This document shows positions 1-8,784 of a stretch of DNA of 64,000 nucleotides, one piece after another. How positions within the stretch are numbered: the first letter of the stretch is position 1; every line of letters starts with the position of its first letter. A program made the translations under genes and the position numbers. Source of the stretch: Citrobacter sp. JGM124 (GTDB lineage: Bacteria > Pseudomonadota > Gammaproteobacteria > Enterobacterales > Enterobacteriaceae); contig NZ_JAERJD010000002.1 in NCBI RefSeq assembly GCF_018257795.1, positions 406,236 through 470,235 of the forward strand, read 5' to 3'. Below the pieces are notes generated by a model. It made no database searches, was not told the origin of the DNA, and worked only from the letters and a program-made list of their open reading frames with translations.

Positions 1-247
1 ACTGGGCGGCAGGTAAACGTGTAAAACCATCCCGAAAACGCTGGACGCGCCCTCCTTCCTGGTCCACCCCAATGACCAGTGACTGTCGTGATGCGGCACG
101 AATCTGGCGCACTAATTCACGTAGTTGTTCAGGATCATGATAGTTTCTGGTGAACAGAATCAACCCACCCACTGATGGATGATCAAGAATATCACGCTCT
201 TCCGCATCCAGTTCAAAACCTGCCACGTCCAACATTACCGGACCCAT
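1..247 (-). CDS. nagZ: NagZ beta-N-acetylhexosaminidase, N-terminal part
   Basis: Cytoplasmic glycoside hydrolase family 3 enzyme that removes GlcNAc from 1,6-anhydro-muropeptides during peptidoglycan recycling. Only the first 82 codons are inside the window. The translation begins [10 protein letters not shown] and contains [13 protein letters not shown] and [11 protein letters not shown], the substrate-binding segment typical of the family, and closely follows E. coli NagZ. The catalytic His/Asp loop lies outside. The start at 247 gives the E. coli N-terminus and overlaps the end of thiK by 13 nt, so the two are probably translationally coupled in a hinT-ycfL-lpoB-thiK-nagZ operon. Confidence 0.95.
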   Translation of the reverse strand, partial: MGPVMLDVAGFELDAEERDILDHPSVGGLILFTRNYHDPEQLRELVRQIRAASRQSLVIGVDQEGGRVQRFRDGFTRLPAAQ

Positions 248-1128
248 ATGTTCTCCTGATGTTTCATCTTCTTCCACGCCTGACTGGCCAGCGTGACAAA
301 GTGTGGTTGATGTGTTTGTTGCCAGCGGCACTCGTACCATGAGGCCATTAAAAGTGTAACCCAGGGCTGCCAGTGGGCTACCTGACGAGACAGTTCGCCA
401 ATACCAATATGGGCACAGCGGGCATAGCAGGGTAAAAAATCGGGGCTATCAAACTCATTACCCGCCAGTAAGGTCGCCAGTTCGAGGCCAATATCACCAT
501 CCCCTGCATACTCCCAGTCAATCAGCCCTAACCCTTGCCCTTGCCCTTGCCCTTGCCCTTGCCCTTGCCGGATAATATTCCCGGCATGTACATCCATGTG
601 CAGTGGTGCCAAACGTAAAGGGGAAGGTTCTCCCCGCGCCAGTAGTCGCTTCAGCATTCTGAGCCAGTATGGCGTACGCCGATCAGGGGCGCTGTGCTGC
701 CAGTAATAGCTGAGTAGTGGCGCGATTCTCACCCGCCAGCCAAACAGGGGCTGTCGATGCAAACGAGACAATAATACCGCCAGCTCACTGGTGGGCAATG
801 GCCCAGACCACGTTTCCCCCACCAGCCAGTGACTGAGCAGCCAGCCTTCAACCAGGGCATAAGGTTGTGGCCCCATATGGGCAGGGAGCTGTTTCAGGAT
901 CTTGTGATAGCGGTGAAGGGACAACCCCGGCAGGCGTTGTTCAGGTAACTTTCGAGCGTTAAACCGCCCTTGCTCAGTATCCAGCCGAAAACTGGTCCCG
1001 CTAAGTCCTTTGAGAGCAGAAAGAGAACCGGCGACATCAGCCGCCGGAAGGTATCGTCCAATTACCACATCAAGTGGCGTACTAGTCGGTTTGCTGAACA
1101 ACACTTTGACCGGACCAGATAATCTCAC
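235..1128 (-). CDS. thiK: Thiamine kinase ThiK
   Basis: Phosphorylates thiamine in the salvage route to thiamine diphosphate. It is an aminoglycoside-phosphotransferase-fold kinase. The catalytic loop HMDVHAGN is at residues 177-184 and the metal-binding IDWEY at 203-207, both as in E. coli ThiK. Unusually, six Gln-Gly dipeptides (residues 188-199) sit between these motifs, encoded by a perfect CCCTTG hexanucleotide repeat; E. coli has a short non-repetitive linker there. The open frame begins with GTG at 1128, overlapping lpoB by 47 nt. GTG at 1104 or 1068 are alternatives and none has a clear Shine-Dalgarno, so the start is uncertain. The open frame is 297 aa, against 274 in E. coli. Confidence 0.9.
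   Translation of the reverse strand: MRLSGPVKVLFSKPTSTPLDVVIGRYLPAADVAGSLSALKGLSGTSFRLDTEQGRFNARKLPEQRLPGLSLHRYHKILKQLPAHMGPQPYALVEGWLLSHWLVGETWSGPLPTSELAVLLSRLHRQPLFGWRVRIAPLLSYYWQHSAPDRRTPYWLRMLKRLLARGEPSPLRLAPLHMDVHAGNIIRQGQGQGQGQGQGLGLIDWEYAGDGDIGLELATLLAGNEFDSPDFLPCYARCAHIGIGELSRQVAHWQPWVTLLMASWYECRWQQTHQPHFVTLASQAWKKMKHQENIWVR
532..567. repeat. Hexanucleotide tandem repeat (CCCTTG)x6 inside thiK
   Basis: Six perfect head-to-tail copies of CCCTTG on the plus strand, preceded by one degenerate copy (CCCTAA, 526-531). On the coding (minus) strand it reads CAAGGG and encodes alternating Gln and Gly. The unit is a multiple of three, so copy-number change would lengthen or shorten a surface linker by two residues without breaking the frame. 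Confidence 0.95.
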
Positions 1129-1711
1129 CCGTCTGCACCAGCATGAGTTGCATCTTAAGGGTGGGGGTTGTCACATTGCCACTCAGATTACTATACAACA
1201 CGAACTGCGCCCCAACATTGCGGGCAATGCCGATAGCTTTACTGCGGCTCCCGAGGCTATCCTGAGGAGAAAGCCCAAGTTGTTGTTTCGCAACAGCCAG
1301 TTGCTGGGCAGAAACCAGGACGAAAGTGCGATTATGGGACAACGCATCAACCAGGGCTTCAGTGGCACTGTTGGCGTTGAGGCTACCATTAGTCTGGTTA
1401 TTTACGCTATCAACCAGCAATACCCCGCCTGCAGTGACGCCATCCGTCAGGAGCATTTTACTGATTAAAGGATTCACCGCGCTGCTCCAGGCGTAGGTGC
1501 GTACTCTCGGCACGGCCGGAATAGTCGGTTCAGCCTCAGGACCCGTTGAAATATCCGGTAAAGGTGGCACGGTTGGTGGCGGCGTTACCGGTGGTTGTTC
1601 CACCGTGGGATGAGTTTCATCAACGGGGGCCGGGGGTTGGGTGCTCAAACAGCCACTAAGCACCAGAGCCATGACGGCAACAGTCAGATAACGATATCTT
1701 CCGATTATCAA
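1082..1711 (-). CDS. lpoB: Outer-membrane lipoprotein LpoB, activator of PBP1b
   Basis: Outer-membrane lipoprotein that reaches through the periplasm to activate the bifunctional peptidoglycan synthase PBP1b (MrcB). A lipobox LVLSGC places the lipidated Cys at residue 21. It is followed by a Pro-rich, probably disordered linker (about residues 25-75) and the globular domain with GVTAGGVLLVDSVNN and SRSKAIGIARNVGAQFVLY, nearly as in E. coli (209 versus 213 aa). The start is TTG at 1711, supported by an AAGGAG Shine-Dalgarno six bases upstream; TTGA overlaps the ycfL stop, indicating coupling. Confidence 0.95.
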   Translation of the reverse strand: MIIGRYRYLTVAVMALVLSGCLSTQPPAPVDETHPTVEQPPVTPPPTVPPLPDISTGPEAEPTIPAVPRVRTYAWSSAVNPLISKMLLTDGVTAGGVLLVDSVNNQTNGSLNANSATEALVDALSHNRTFVLVSAQQLAVAKQQLGLSPQDSLGSRSKAIGIARNVGAQFVLYSNLSGNVTTPTLKMQLMLVQTGEIIWSGQSVVQQTD

Positions 1712-2094
1712 AATTCACTCCTTAACGAGAGAAAAAGGCGGACTTTGCTGGCATTAGGATAAAATACTGTGGACTGAACGCGTTTCCCCGACTGTGGTTC
1801 GAGCGTTAACGCCCGAACGTTATCCGTGGGATGGATCTCAAGCCCCTTTTCGTCATACCAGTAAAAACGGTAGTACAGGGTCACTGGATGTGACTGCTCA
1901 TTAAACAATGAGCTATAAGCAACCGTGGCCCCATCCTGATATGACAATGATGGATTACTGGCACGGATACCGCCTGCCAGAACAGCGCCTTCCATCACCA
2001 GGGATTGTGAATCACTCACCGGAATACCGGGACGCGAGGAGCAACCACTCATCAGTAATGCAAGCAATAAAATACCCAGAGTTTTACGCATGCG
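1708..2094 (-). CDS. ycfL: YcfL lipoprotein, DUF1425 family
   Basis: Small predicted lipoprotein of unknown function. The start at 2094 gives a 128-aa product with signal sequence MRKTLGILLLALLMSGCSS and lipobox Cys17. A longer open frame extends upstream into hinT but lacks support. The remainder is a compact beta-rich domain (VTLYYRFYWYDEKGLEI, then a C-terminal RSEF). It sits between hinT and lpoB as in E. coli, four bases downstream of the hinT stop. Identity rests on context plus sequence resemblance to E. coli YcfL. Confidence 0.88.
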   Translation of the reverse strand, partial: RMRKTLGILLLALLMSGCSSRPGIPVSDSQSLVMEGAVLAGGIRASNPSLSYQDGATVAYSSLFNEQSHPVTLYYRFYWYDEKGLEIHPTDNVRALTLEPQSGKRVQSTVFYPNASKVRLFLSLRSEF

Positions 2095-2098
2095 GGTA

Positions 2099-2455
2099 TC
2101 ACGCTGTTGCCGCAAGTATCGGGCCCAGTGGCCGCCCACCCAACAGGTGCATGTGAATATGATAAACTTCCTGCCCCCCGTGACGATTACAGTTGATTAT
2201 CAAACGATATCCGTCTTCGGCTATCCCTTCTTGTTCAGCTATTTTCGCCGCGACCGTGATCATCCGCCCCAGAGCAGCCTCATGCTCAACCGTTACCTCA
2301 TTCACCGTTGGAATCAGCACGTTGGGAATAATAAGAATATGGCTTGGAGCCTGGGGGGCTATATCACGAAATGCTGTCACCAGGTCATCCTGATAAAGAA
2401 TATTTGCGGGGATCTCACCGCGAATAATTTTACTGAAAATAGTTTCTTCGGCCAT
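2099..2455 (-). CDS. hinT: HinT purine nucleoside phosphoramidase (HIT family)
   Basis: HIT-superfamily hydrolase that cleaves AMP-amino (phosphoramidate) bonds. The histidine triad is seen as HIHMHLLGG near residues 99-107, with the family's N-terminal [12 protein letters not shown] and SHILIIP motifs. It has 118 residues, as expected (E. coli 119). It is the first gene of the hinT-ycfL-lpoB-thiK-nagZ run on the minus strand; its promoter should lie in 2456-2640, downstream of ptsG, where E. coli also carries fhuE. Confidence 0.97.
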   Translation of the reverse strand: MAEETIFSKIIRGEIPANILYQDDLVTAFRDIAPQAPSHILIIPNVLIPTVNEVTVEHEAALGRMITVAAKIAEQEGIAEDGYRLIINCNRHGGQEVYHIHMHLLGGRPLGPILAATA

Positions 2456-2647
2456 GGGAGGTTCCTGAATTAAAAGAGCGATGCCAAGAGTATGAGCGAG
2501 GGCGAGTAATGACTCAACCTCCAGTCACATTTTCTTTAGCTGAAGCGCCGTTTCCGTATAAAAAATATCAGTTATGGCGCAGATAACACTGAGCGTTAAA
2601 GGAGAGAGATAATACGTGTGCGAGAAAGGTCAAATATGGGGATTGAT

Positions 2648-2671
2648 TCAGGAGAGGTTACCCCCTCCTGA
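2648..2671 (-). terminator. Inverted repeat after ptsG, possible terminator
   Basis: A TCAGGAG/CTCCTGA stem (2648-2654 with 2665-2671) lies just after the ptsG stop. There is no strong U-tract on the ptsG strand, so it may be a processing or Rho-assisted end rather than a classical intrinsic terminator. Confidence 0.4.
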
Positions 2672-2684
2672 GCATCATGGTGGA

Positions 2685-4118
2685 TTAATTATTACGGATC
2701 CACTCATCCATTTCAGTTTTCAGGTTATCAGATTTGGTGCCGAAAATTGCCTGCACTCCCGACCCTGCAATCACAACCCCTGCTGCCCCTAATGTTTTGA
2801 GTTCAGCCTGGTCCACTTTAGCCACGTCCGCGACGCTTACACGTAAACGGGTTATGCAGGCATCCAGGTTAGTAATATTGTCTTTCCCCCCAAATGCGGC
2901 CACCAGGCCCGGTGCCATTTCACCGGTCATAGCAACCTTGCTTTCTGCCGTCGCATCTTCACGACCCGGAGTTTTCAGGTCAAAGGCCTTGATCAATACC
3001 CGGAACAAGGTGTAATAAACCACCGCATAACCGGCGCCCACAATCGGGAACAACCACAGTCTGCTGCTGTTACCAGACAGGATAATAAAGTCAATTAAAC
3101 CATGTGAGAATGAAGTCCCGTCACGCATGCCTAACAGAATACAGATAGGGAATGCCAGTCCTGCCAGCACCGCATGAATGAAGTACAGGATTGGGGCGAC
3201 AAACATGAACGAGAATTCAATCGGCTCAGTTATCCCTGTCAGGAATGCGGTCAGTGCCGCAGAGATCATGATGCCGCCAACTTTGGCACGGTTTTCAGGC
3301 TTGGCGGAGTGCCAAATAGCAATAGCTGCTGCCGGTAAACCATACATCTTAAACAAGAATCCACCGGACAACATGCCGGCTTTAGGATCACCCGCCATAT
3401 AGCGTGGGATATCACCGTGGAACACCTGCCCCGCCGCATTGGTATATTCACCAATCTGCATCTGGAAAGGTACATTCCAAATGTGATGCAGGCCAAAAGG
3501 CACCAGGCAGCGTTCAACAAAGCCATAAATACCAAATGCTACAACCGGATTCTGGTAAGCCGCCCACTCAGAAAACTTCTGAATAGCAGTACCAATCGGT
3601 GGCCAGATGAAGGAGAGCACGACCCCCATAAAGATGGCAGCCAGACCGGAGATGATCGGCACAAAGCGTTTGCCCGCAAAGAAGCCCAGATATTCTGGCA
3701 ACTTAATGCGGTAGAAACGATTGAACATGTACGCGGCAATCGACCCCGAAATGATCCCCCCAAGCACCCCGGTATCCGCCAGATGCATAGATTCGATTTC
3801 ATGGGTGGGCATATGCATGACCAGCGGCGCAACGACAGTCATCGTTTTCACCATAATGCCATAGGCGACGACCGCAGCCAGGGCAGCAACCCCATCATTA
3901 TTGGTGAAGCCTAATGCCACACCTATAGCGAAGATAAGGGGCATATTGGCAAAGACAGATCCCCCGGCCTCTGCCATAACATGGGAGACAACAAGCGGTA
4001 ACCACGTGAAATTTGCAGAACCTACGCCTAACAATATCCCGGCGATGGGTAGCACGGAAACGGGCAGCATAAGCGATTTACCCACCTTTTGCAGGTTGGC
4101 AAATGCATGTTTAAACAT
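2685..4118 (-). CDS. ptsG: Glucose-specific PTS transporter, EIICB component
   Basis: Inner-membrane glucose permease that takes up and phosphorylates glucose, receiving phosphate from EIIA-Glc (Crr). The 477-aa protein has the E. coli length. It comprises an eight-to-ten-segment EIIC domain (residues about 10-380, including [15 protein letters not shown]), a linker containing the conserved LKTPGRED, and a C-terminal EIIB domain with the phosphorylated cysteine in [11 protein letters not shown]. The start at 4118 is the second of two adjacent ATGs and has AGGAGCAC in front; an upstream in-frame extension to 4199 is leader, not protein. The leader retains the SgrS-pairing segment, and CRP/Mlc-like sites lie further upstream. 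Confidence 0.97.
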   Translation of the reverse strand: MFKHAFANLQKVGKSLMLPVSVLPIAGILLGVGSANFTWLPLVVSHVMAEAGGSVFANMPLIFAIGVALGFTNNDGVAALAAVVAYGIMVKTMTVVAPLVMHMPTHEIESMHLADTGVLGGIISGSIAAYMFNRFYRIKLPEYLGFFAGKRFVPIISGLAAIFMGVVLSFIWPPIGTAIQKFSEWAAYQNPVVAFGIYGFVERCLVPFGLHHIWNVPFQMQIGEYTNAAGQVFHGDIPRYMAGDPKAGMLSGGFLFKMYGLPAAAIAIWHSAKPENRAKVGGIMISAALTAFLTGITEPIEFSFMFVAPILYFIHAVLAGLAFPICILLGMRDGTSFSHGLIDFIILSGNSSRLWLFPIVGAGYAVVYYTLFRVLIKAFDLKTPGREDATAESKVAMTGEMAPGLVAAFGGKDNITNLDACITRLRVSVADVAKVDQAELKTLGAAGVVIAGSGVQAIFGTKSDNLKTEMDEWIRNN

Positions 4119-4119
4119 C

Positions 4120-4138
4120 ATTGAGAGTGCTCCTGAGT
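4120..4138 (-). promoter_or_regulatory. Predicted SgrS sRNA target at the ptsG ribosome-binding site
   Basis: The minus-strand leader reads ACTCAGGAGCACTCTCAAT directly before the ptsG ATG. As I remember the E. coli leader this stretch is the same there, and its left part is paired by SgrS during glucose-phosphate stress, blocking translation with Hfq/RNase E. Conservation suggests the same control, but sgrS itself is outside the window. Confidence 0.55.
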
Positions 4139-4212
4139 GAACTTTTTTAGTATAGAAATGCAAAAAAGCAGGATATAACTGCTTTTTTTTGCAGGGCATC
4201 TGTGTGCCCCTG

Positions 4213-4238
4213 TATTTATTACGAAGGGTAAAATAAAT
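4213..4238 (-). promoter_or_regulatory. Mlc-like operator of ptsG
   Basis: An A+T-rich imperfect palindrome (TATTTATTAC...GTAAAATAAAT) containing the TTATTTTAC half-site typical of Mlc operators. It lies about 95 bp upstream of the ptsG start, between that start and the CRP-like site, matching the layout of the E. coli ptsG P1 promoter. Confidence 0.5.
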
Positions 4239-4251
4239 AGCGGCGTCATTG

Positions 4252-4267
4252 TTTGATGGGCGTCACA
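4252..4267 (-). promoter_or_regulatory. CRP-like site upstream of ptsG
   Basis: On the minus strand TGTGA-N6-TCAAA matches the CRP consensus TGTGA-N6-TCACA at nine of ten positions. It is roughly 40 bp upstream of where a start inside the Mlc-like operator would fall, a class II arrangement as at E. coli ptsG. Confidence 0.6.
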
Positions 4268-4414
4268 CTTTTTCTTAAGGCCAGATAAAAACAACCATAA
4301 ATGAATAGATTAGAGGCTAAACTGACGAAAAACCGAGCAAAGCCCGCGGGTGAAACAGCGATCAGCCTGCTCAGTACACTTATTAATTATTACGCTGCGT
4401 AAAATAATTCATTA

Positions 4415-5209
4415 TCAGGCTGACTGCAAATGCGCCATAGAGACACCGAACAGGCGGCTAAAGTTATGCGTCGTCGCTTCAGCCAGTTGCTCCGTGGATA
4501 CCCCCTTGAGGACGGCCACATACTCTGCAATATCCCGCACCATTGCTGGTTGGTTCTCTTTCCCCCGATGCGGAACCGGTGCCAGATACGGTGAATCCGT
4601 TTCAATTAATAGTCTGTCGAGTGGTACATAACGGGCCACTTCACGCAGTGCCTCAGCATTCCTGAACGTGATAATTCCAGAAAAAGAGATATAAAACCCC
4701 ATATCCAGCAAGGCTTCCGCCGTGGTTTTATCTTCGGTAAAACAGTGTAACACCCCACCACAGTCCCACACTTTTTCCTCTTTTAAGATAGACAATGTGT
4801 CTGCACGGGCATCACGGGTATGGACGATTACCGGCTTCTTGAGCTCGCGGCCAACCTGAATATGGTAGCGAAATGAGGTCTGCTGCTGGGCTTTAGTCTC
4901 TGGCGTATAGAAATAATCCAGCCCGGTCTCCCCCATGGCCACCACGCCGGGTTCGGCAGCTAAACGACGCAGATCCGCTATCGGGTATGCGTTATCCTGA
5001 TTGAGTGGATGTACTCCACAGGAAAAAGCCACATTATCGCGATCCCCTATTTGCTGACGCATGGCCTGGTATCCTTCCAGCGTCGTCGCCACTGCAAGGC
5101 AGAATTTAACCTCTCTGGCAGCGGCCTTTTCCAGCACCTCATCCACGTTTTTATGCAGTGTTTGATAATCAAGACTATCGAGATGACAATGTGAGTCGAC
5201 CAAAAACAT
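4415..5209 (-). CDS. ycfH: TatD-family metal-dependent hydrolase YcfH
   Basis: Predicted TIM-barrel metal-dependent deoxyribonuclease of the TatD family; its cellular substrate is not firmly known. All metal ligands are visible: DSHCHLD (residues 5-11), GETGLDYFY, VIVHTRDA, LHCFTED and ETDSPYLAP. Length 264 aa (E. coli 265). It is the distal gene of mltG-tmk-holB-ycfH, ten bases after holB, as in E. coli. Confidence 0.94.
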   Translation of the reverse strand: MFLVDSHCHLDSLDYQTLHKNVDEVLEKAAAREVKFCLAVATTLEGYQAMRQQIGDRDNVAFSCGVHPLNQDNAYPIADLRRLAAEPGVVAMGETGLDYFYTPETKAQQQTSFRYHIQVGRELKKPVIVHTRDARADTLSILKEEKVWDCGGVLHCFTEDKTTAEALLDMGFYISFSGIITFRNAEALREVARYVPLDRLLIETDSPYLAPVPHRGKENQPAMVRDIAEYVAVLKGVSTEQLAEATTHNFSRLFGVSMAHLQSA

Positions 5210-5219
5210 ATATTTACTC

Positions 5220-6227
5220 TTAAATAGAATGTGAAGGAAGCGGCGTGCCGGGTTGCATCAGACGCTCCCAGGTGAGTAGTGTCTCTGTCAGGATCAGTTC
5301 ACGGTTAACCCCGACCACGTTAAGTAAGGTATCCCGACAGTGGAACCAGGTGTACAGCAGGCTGTGAAGTATGGCGGGAGATACCTGCCGGGCCAGCTTT
5401 ATTACCAGGGGGAGTTTATCACTATGACTTAGCCCTTCCCTGACACCTTGTTGGTATTTAGCGGCATCCATTAGCAAAAAGCAGAGCCATTGCACTGTCC
5501 GGGGGGCATCATCATGATTCAGCTCCGTCAATAGTGACAGCATATCGCCTGAATCACAGGCCTTTTCCAGGCTGCTACAGAGCTTTTCTCGTTGCGTCCA
5601 CCATACTGGTTCCAGTAACTTCAATGCAGCCGCCGGGGAGCCACTACTCAAGCGTAGCGCCGCCGTTAGCTCCTCAGGAGAACGCTTACTTTCCCGGGCC
5701 AGCCAGGCACGGGAAAATGACTCATCCGGTATCGCCAGGTGCCAGGTTAAACAGCGGCTACGTAACGTCGCCGGGAGATGCGCCGGTTCACGGCAGTTCA
5801 GAAAAAACCATGTATTGGCAGGAGGCTCTTCAAGGGTTTTCAGTAATGCATTTGCTGCCGCTTCTGTCAGTTTATCGGCCTGAGCAATACGCACCACTTT
5901 ACTGCCCCCCTGCTGTGAATGACTGTACAGTTTTTCTGTTATCTCACGAATGGCATCCACACCCAGGGTCGATTTCCCTTTTTCCAGTTCAATAAAGTAG
6001 CTGTCGGGGTGGGTGCCCGCCTGCATTAACTGGCAACTATGGCACTCGCCACAACTTTTATACCCCTGGGGATGCTGACACATAAGCCAGCGGCAGATCC
6101 CGTACACCAGGGCATCATCCCCCATGTCTGGCAGTCCATAAACCAGCAAGGCATGGTGCCCACGCCCTGACTTGTACTGGTTGATCAACTGTTCAAAAGG
6201 CGCACGTAGCCAGGGATACCATTTCAT
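5220..6227 (-). CDS. holB: DNA polymerase III delta-prime subunit
   Basis: Clamp-loader stator subunit of DNA polymerase III. 335 aa (E. coli 334). It begins [14 protein letters not shown] and has the degenerate Walker A region (GLPDMGDDALVY, lacking the GKT lysine) that makes delta-prime a non-ATPase. A four-cysteine zinc module follows (Cys in LMCQHP, SCGECHSC). The SRC sensor is seen as LRSRCLTWH. Its ATG overlaps the tmk stop by one base. Confidence 0.96.
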   Translation of the reverse strand: MKWYPWLRAPFEQLINQYKSGRGHHALLVYGLPDMGDDALVYGICRWLMCQHPQGYKSCGECHSCQLMQAGTHPDSYFIELEKGKSTLGVDAIREITEKLYSHSQQGGSKVVRIAQADKLTEAAANALLKTLEEPPANTWFFLNCREPAHLPATLRSRCLTWHLAIPDESFSRAWLARESKRSPEELTAALRLSSGSPAAALKLLEPVWWTQREKLCSSLEKACDSGDMLSLLTELNHDDAPRTVQWLCFLLMDAAKYQQGVREGLSHSDKLPLVIKLARQVSPAILHSLLYTWFHCRDTLLNVVGVNRELILTETLLTWERLMQPGTPLPSHSI

Positions 6228-6865
6228 CAGATTTGCTCCTGATACCAGTCAATCACTGTCTGACGAACCTGTTGTGAAACCTGTTCCAGCGACTGGGTGG
6301 CGTCAATCACTCGAATCTTGCTATCTGCTTCTGCAAGCTCCAGATAACGCTTGCGTGTACGGTTAAAGAAATCCAGAGACTCTTGTTCGATCCGGTCCAG
6401 TTCTCCACGAACACGGGCACGTTTCAGCCCAACTTCTGGTGTCACATCCAGATAGAGGGTCAAATCCGGGTAAAAGTCCCCCAGTACCGTATTCCGTAAT
6501 GCGGTGAGTAAGTTTTTATCAATACCGCGACCGCCACCTTGGTAAGCCTGGGTTGAAAGATCGTGGCGGTCACCAATGACCCACTGGCCTTTTTCGAGGG
6601 CGGGTTTAATCACCGTTTCCACTAACTGAACACGGGCCGCATAAAACATTAACAGCTCGGCTTTATCGGTGACCTTCTCATCACCAATCCCACGATTGTT
6701 CAGTGTCAGCTCACGCAGGCGTTCTGCCAATGGTGTCCCCCCCGGCTCACGCGTAAACGCCAGACAGTTAATACCGAGTTCTTGTAAGGTCGCTACCACC
6801 ACATTATGGGCATTAGTTTTACCTGCGCCTTCCAGCCCTTCGATAACAACAAATTTACTGTCCAT
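6227..6865 (-). CDS. tmk: Thymidylate kinase
   Basis: Phosphorylates dTMP to dTDP for DNA synthesis. 212 aa with P-loop GLEGAGKT, the [11 protein letters not shown] motif and the lid region [14 protein letters not shown]. The residue after the P-loop threonine is Asn where E. coli has Thr, a mild change outside the invariant positions. It overlaps mltG by 11 nt and holB by one, giving tight coupling in the mltG-tmk-holB-ycfH operon. Confidence 0.96.
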   Translation of the reverse strand: MDSKFVVIEGLEGAGKTNAHNVVVATLQELGINCLAFTREPGGTPLAERLRELTLNNRGIGDEKVTDKAELLMFYAARVQLVETVIKPALEKGQWVIGDRHDLSTQAYQGGGRGIDKNLLTALRNTVLGDFYPDLTLYLDVTPEVGLKRARVRGELDRIEQESLDFFNRTRKRYLELAEADSKIRVIDATQSLEQVSQQVRQTVIDWYQEQI

Positions 6866-7877
6866 TTTTATCCTTGAGTGATTTGATATAAACCTGAACG
6901 GCCCTGTTATGGTTCGTCAGATCGGTACTGAAGGTGTGACCGCCTTTTCCGTCCGCCACAAAATAGTAGTAAGGTGATTCATTCGGATGCGCGGCAGCCT
7001 GTAATGAAGCCTTACCCGGCAAGGCTATCGGCCCTGGTGGCATGCCACTAATCACATAGGTATTGTAAGGTGTGGGTGTATCGAGGTCTTTACGTGTCAG
7101 CCTGCCGTTATACCCTTCCCCTAACCCATAAATAACCGTCGGGTCGGTCTGCAACCGCATACCTGCACGCAAACGGTTCATAAATACCGAAGCCACATTC
7201 TTCCGCTCTTGCGCCAGGGCGGTCTCTTTTTCAATAATCGAGGCCATAGTCACGAGTTCATTTTCGTTCTTGTAGGGTAGCCCCTTCGCTCGCGTATTCC
7301 AGGTCTCCGCCACCGTATTGACCATTTTTTGGTGGGCTCGTTTTAAGAGTGCCAGATCAGTCGTATTGGCGGTATACATCCAAGTATCGGGATAGAACCA
7401 GCCCTCTATCTGATCCGGGTTTTCAATGTTCAGCGCGCTGGCAACGGTCTCATAGCTATCATCTTTTAGCGTGTGCTGAATATAGGGGGTGTCACGTATT
7501 TGCTTTAGCAAATCACTTAACCGCATACCTTCAACAAAGCGAATCGGGAGTTGGGCTTCTTTGCCGCTGGCCAGCAATTGCATCATGGTGCTGACAGTCA
7601 TACCAGGCGTCAAGCGGTATGTCCCGGCTTTAAATTGCGCCAGTTCTGGTTCAGCACGTAATAACCACTGGAATACCCGTGGACGTGTAATCAGTTTCTC
7701 TTCATAGAGTTGAGTGCCCAGGGCCTGCCGCCCAGTACCCGGCTTCAGGGTGAACAGGATCTCTTGCTGAATACCTATCGGGCTGTTAGCCAATTGGCGA
7801 ACTTTCATTATGCCTGTGCCTGCGACTATTCCCAGCACAATCAGGATAAGCACAAAGACGAGAAAGATTTTTTTCAT
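6855..7877 (-). CDS. mltG: MltG endolytic murein transglycosylase
   Basis: Inner-membrane lytic transglycosylase proposed to terminate nascent glycan strands. 340 aa, same as E. coli YceG. One N-terminal membrane anchor (about residues 4-24) precedes a LysM-like region and the YceG catalytic domain with Glu in ASIIEKETA and the signature [19 protein letters not shown]. It lies 10 nt after pabC. Confidence 0.95.
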   Translation of the reverse strand: MKKIFLVFVLILIVLGIVAGTGIMKVRQLANSPIGIQQEILFTLKPGTGRQALGTQLYEEKLITRPRVFQWLLRAEPELAQFKAGTYRLTPGMTVSTMMQLLASGKEAQLPIRFVEGMRLSDLLKQIRDTPYIQHTLKDDSYETVASALNIENPDQIEGWFYPDTWMYTANTTDLALLKRAHQKMVNTVAETWNTRAKGLPYKNENELVTMASIIEKETALAQERKNVASVFMNRLRAGMRLQTDPTVIYGLGEGYNGRLTRKDLDTPTPYNTYVISGMPPGPIALPGKASLQAAAHPNESPYYYFVADGKGGHTFSTDLTNHNRAVQVYIKSLKDKNGQ

Positions 7878-7887
7878 AGATAATCAG

Positions 7888-8688
7888 TTACTCACATAAT
7901 GGGGCTAAATAATGGTACAACGCACCGATATCATAGTGCCATGCCTGGGCTTGCCTGACAGGGATCACCGGCATCAGGGCATTGCAAATAATAACCTCAT
8001 CCGCATTCGCGAGGGTTTCCGGACCTTCAGCCACCTCTTCACAATGCCAGGGACTTTTTTCAAGACAGGCCATAATATGCTGGCGCATAGTACCATTGAC
8101 CCCGGCTTGATCCACATAAGGAGTAAAAACCTGCCGCCCCTTACGCCAGAATAGGTTTGCCGCACAACATTCTACCAGCCGCCCATCACTGCCAAGAACC
8201 AGTGCTTCCTGGGCATCCGTCTGTTCAAGCCGGGAGCGGATCAGCACCTGTTCGAGCCGGTTAAGGTGCTTAATTCCAGCAAGCATTGGATTGTACCCGA
8301 GCCGAATCGGGCTCAGGGCCAGGCAAATCCCTTGCTCCCGCCACGCGTCATAAAACGTTGGCCGCGGGGAAAGAGAAAGTATGCGCGTTGGGGCAGTACA
8401 AGTCAGGGGGTTATAGCCCCGTCCACCGGCACCACGGGAAAGAATGATTTTCAGAACTCCGTCAGTCACTTCGCGGGCAAGCTGGGCCATCTCTTGCTCA
8501 AGGGCCTGCCAGTCCGTCAGGGTTATCAGCAATGCTTCACAGGCATGCTGTAAACGTTCCAAATGCGCCTGAGGGTAACGAACCTTTCCTGCCACAACCC
8601 GTGCGGTAGTAAAGCACCCGTCGCCGAACTGGACCGCGCGATCGTTGACATCAATTCTGCTCTGCCACTGACCATTAATGAGATGCAT
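7888..8688 (-). CDS. pabC: Aminodeoxychorismate lyase
   Basis: PLP-dependent fold-type IV lyase converting 4-amino-4-deoxychorismate to p-aminobenzoate and pyruvate in folate synthesis. 266 aa (E. coli 269). The Schiff-base lysine is in LAGIKHLNRLEQ; the phosphate-cup segments CCAANLFWRKG and AGVNGTMRQ are present. It follows fabF after a strong terminator, so it may have its own promoter although it is co-oriented with the fab genes. Confidence 0.94.
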   Translation of the reverse strand: MHLINGQWQSRIDVNDRAVQFGDGCFTTARVVAGKVRYPQAHLERLQHACEALLITLTDWQALEQEMAQLAREVTDGVLKIILSRGAGGRGYNPLTCTAPTRILSLSPRPTFYDAWREQGICLALSPIRLGYNPMLAGIKHLNRLEQVLIRSRLEQTDAQEALVLGSDGRLVECCAANLFWRKGRQVFTPYVDQAGVNGTMRQHIMACLEKSPWHCEEVAEGPETLANADEVIICNALMPVIPVRQAQAWHYDIGALYHYLAPLCE

Positions 8689-8746
8689 ACATGACCTTTA
8701 GTCGAGGGTGAGAATACCGCGGGGGCAAAGAAGGGAGCGTTGGAAT

Positions 8747-8772
8747 AAAAGAGTCCGCACCCGGACTCTTTT
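8747..8772 (-). terminator. Intrinsic terminator after fabF
   Basis: Perfect 11-bp stem (AAAAGAGTCCG / CGGACTCTTTT) with a CACC loop and a T-tract on the minus strand, 12 nt past the fabF stop. It separates the fatty-acid cluster from pabC. Confidence 0.9.
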
Positions 8773-8784
8773 ATTTGATACGGT

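Noticed and set aside
526..570. Tandem repeat considered as a CRISPR-like or mobile repeat
   Set aside because: Six-base units without spacers, in frame within thiK; a simple microsatellite.
1010..1468. 152-codon plus-strand frame over thiK/lpoB
   Set aside because: Antisense shadow; lpoB and thiK are supported by motifs and E. coli order.
3417..3914. 165-codon plus-strand frame over ptsG
   Set aside because: Antisense to the EIIC membrane domain, composition typical of shadows (many His/Arg).
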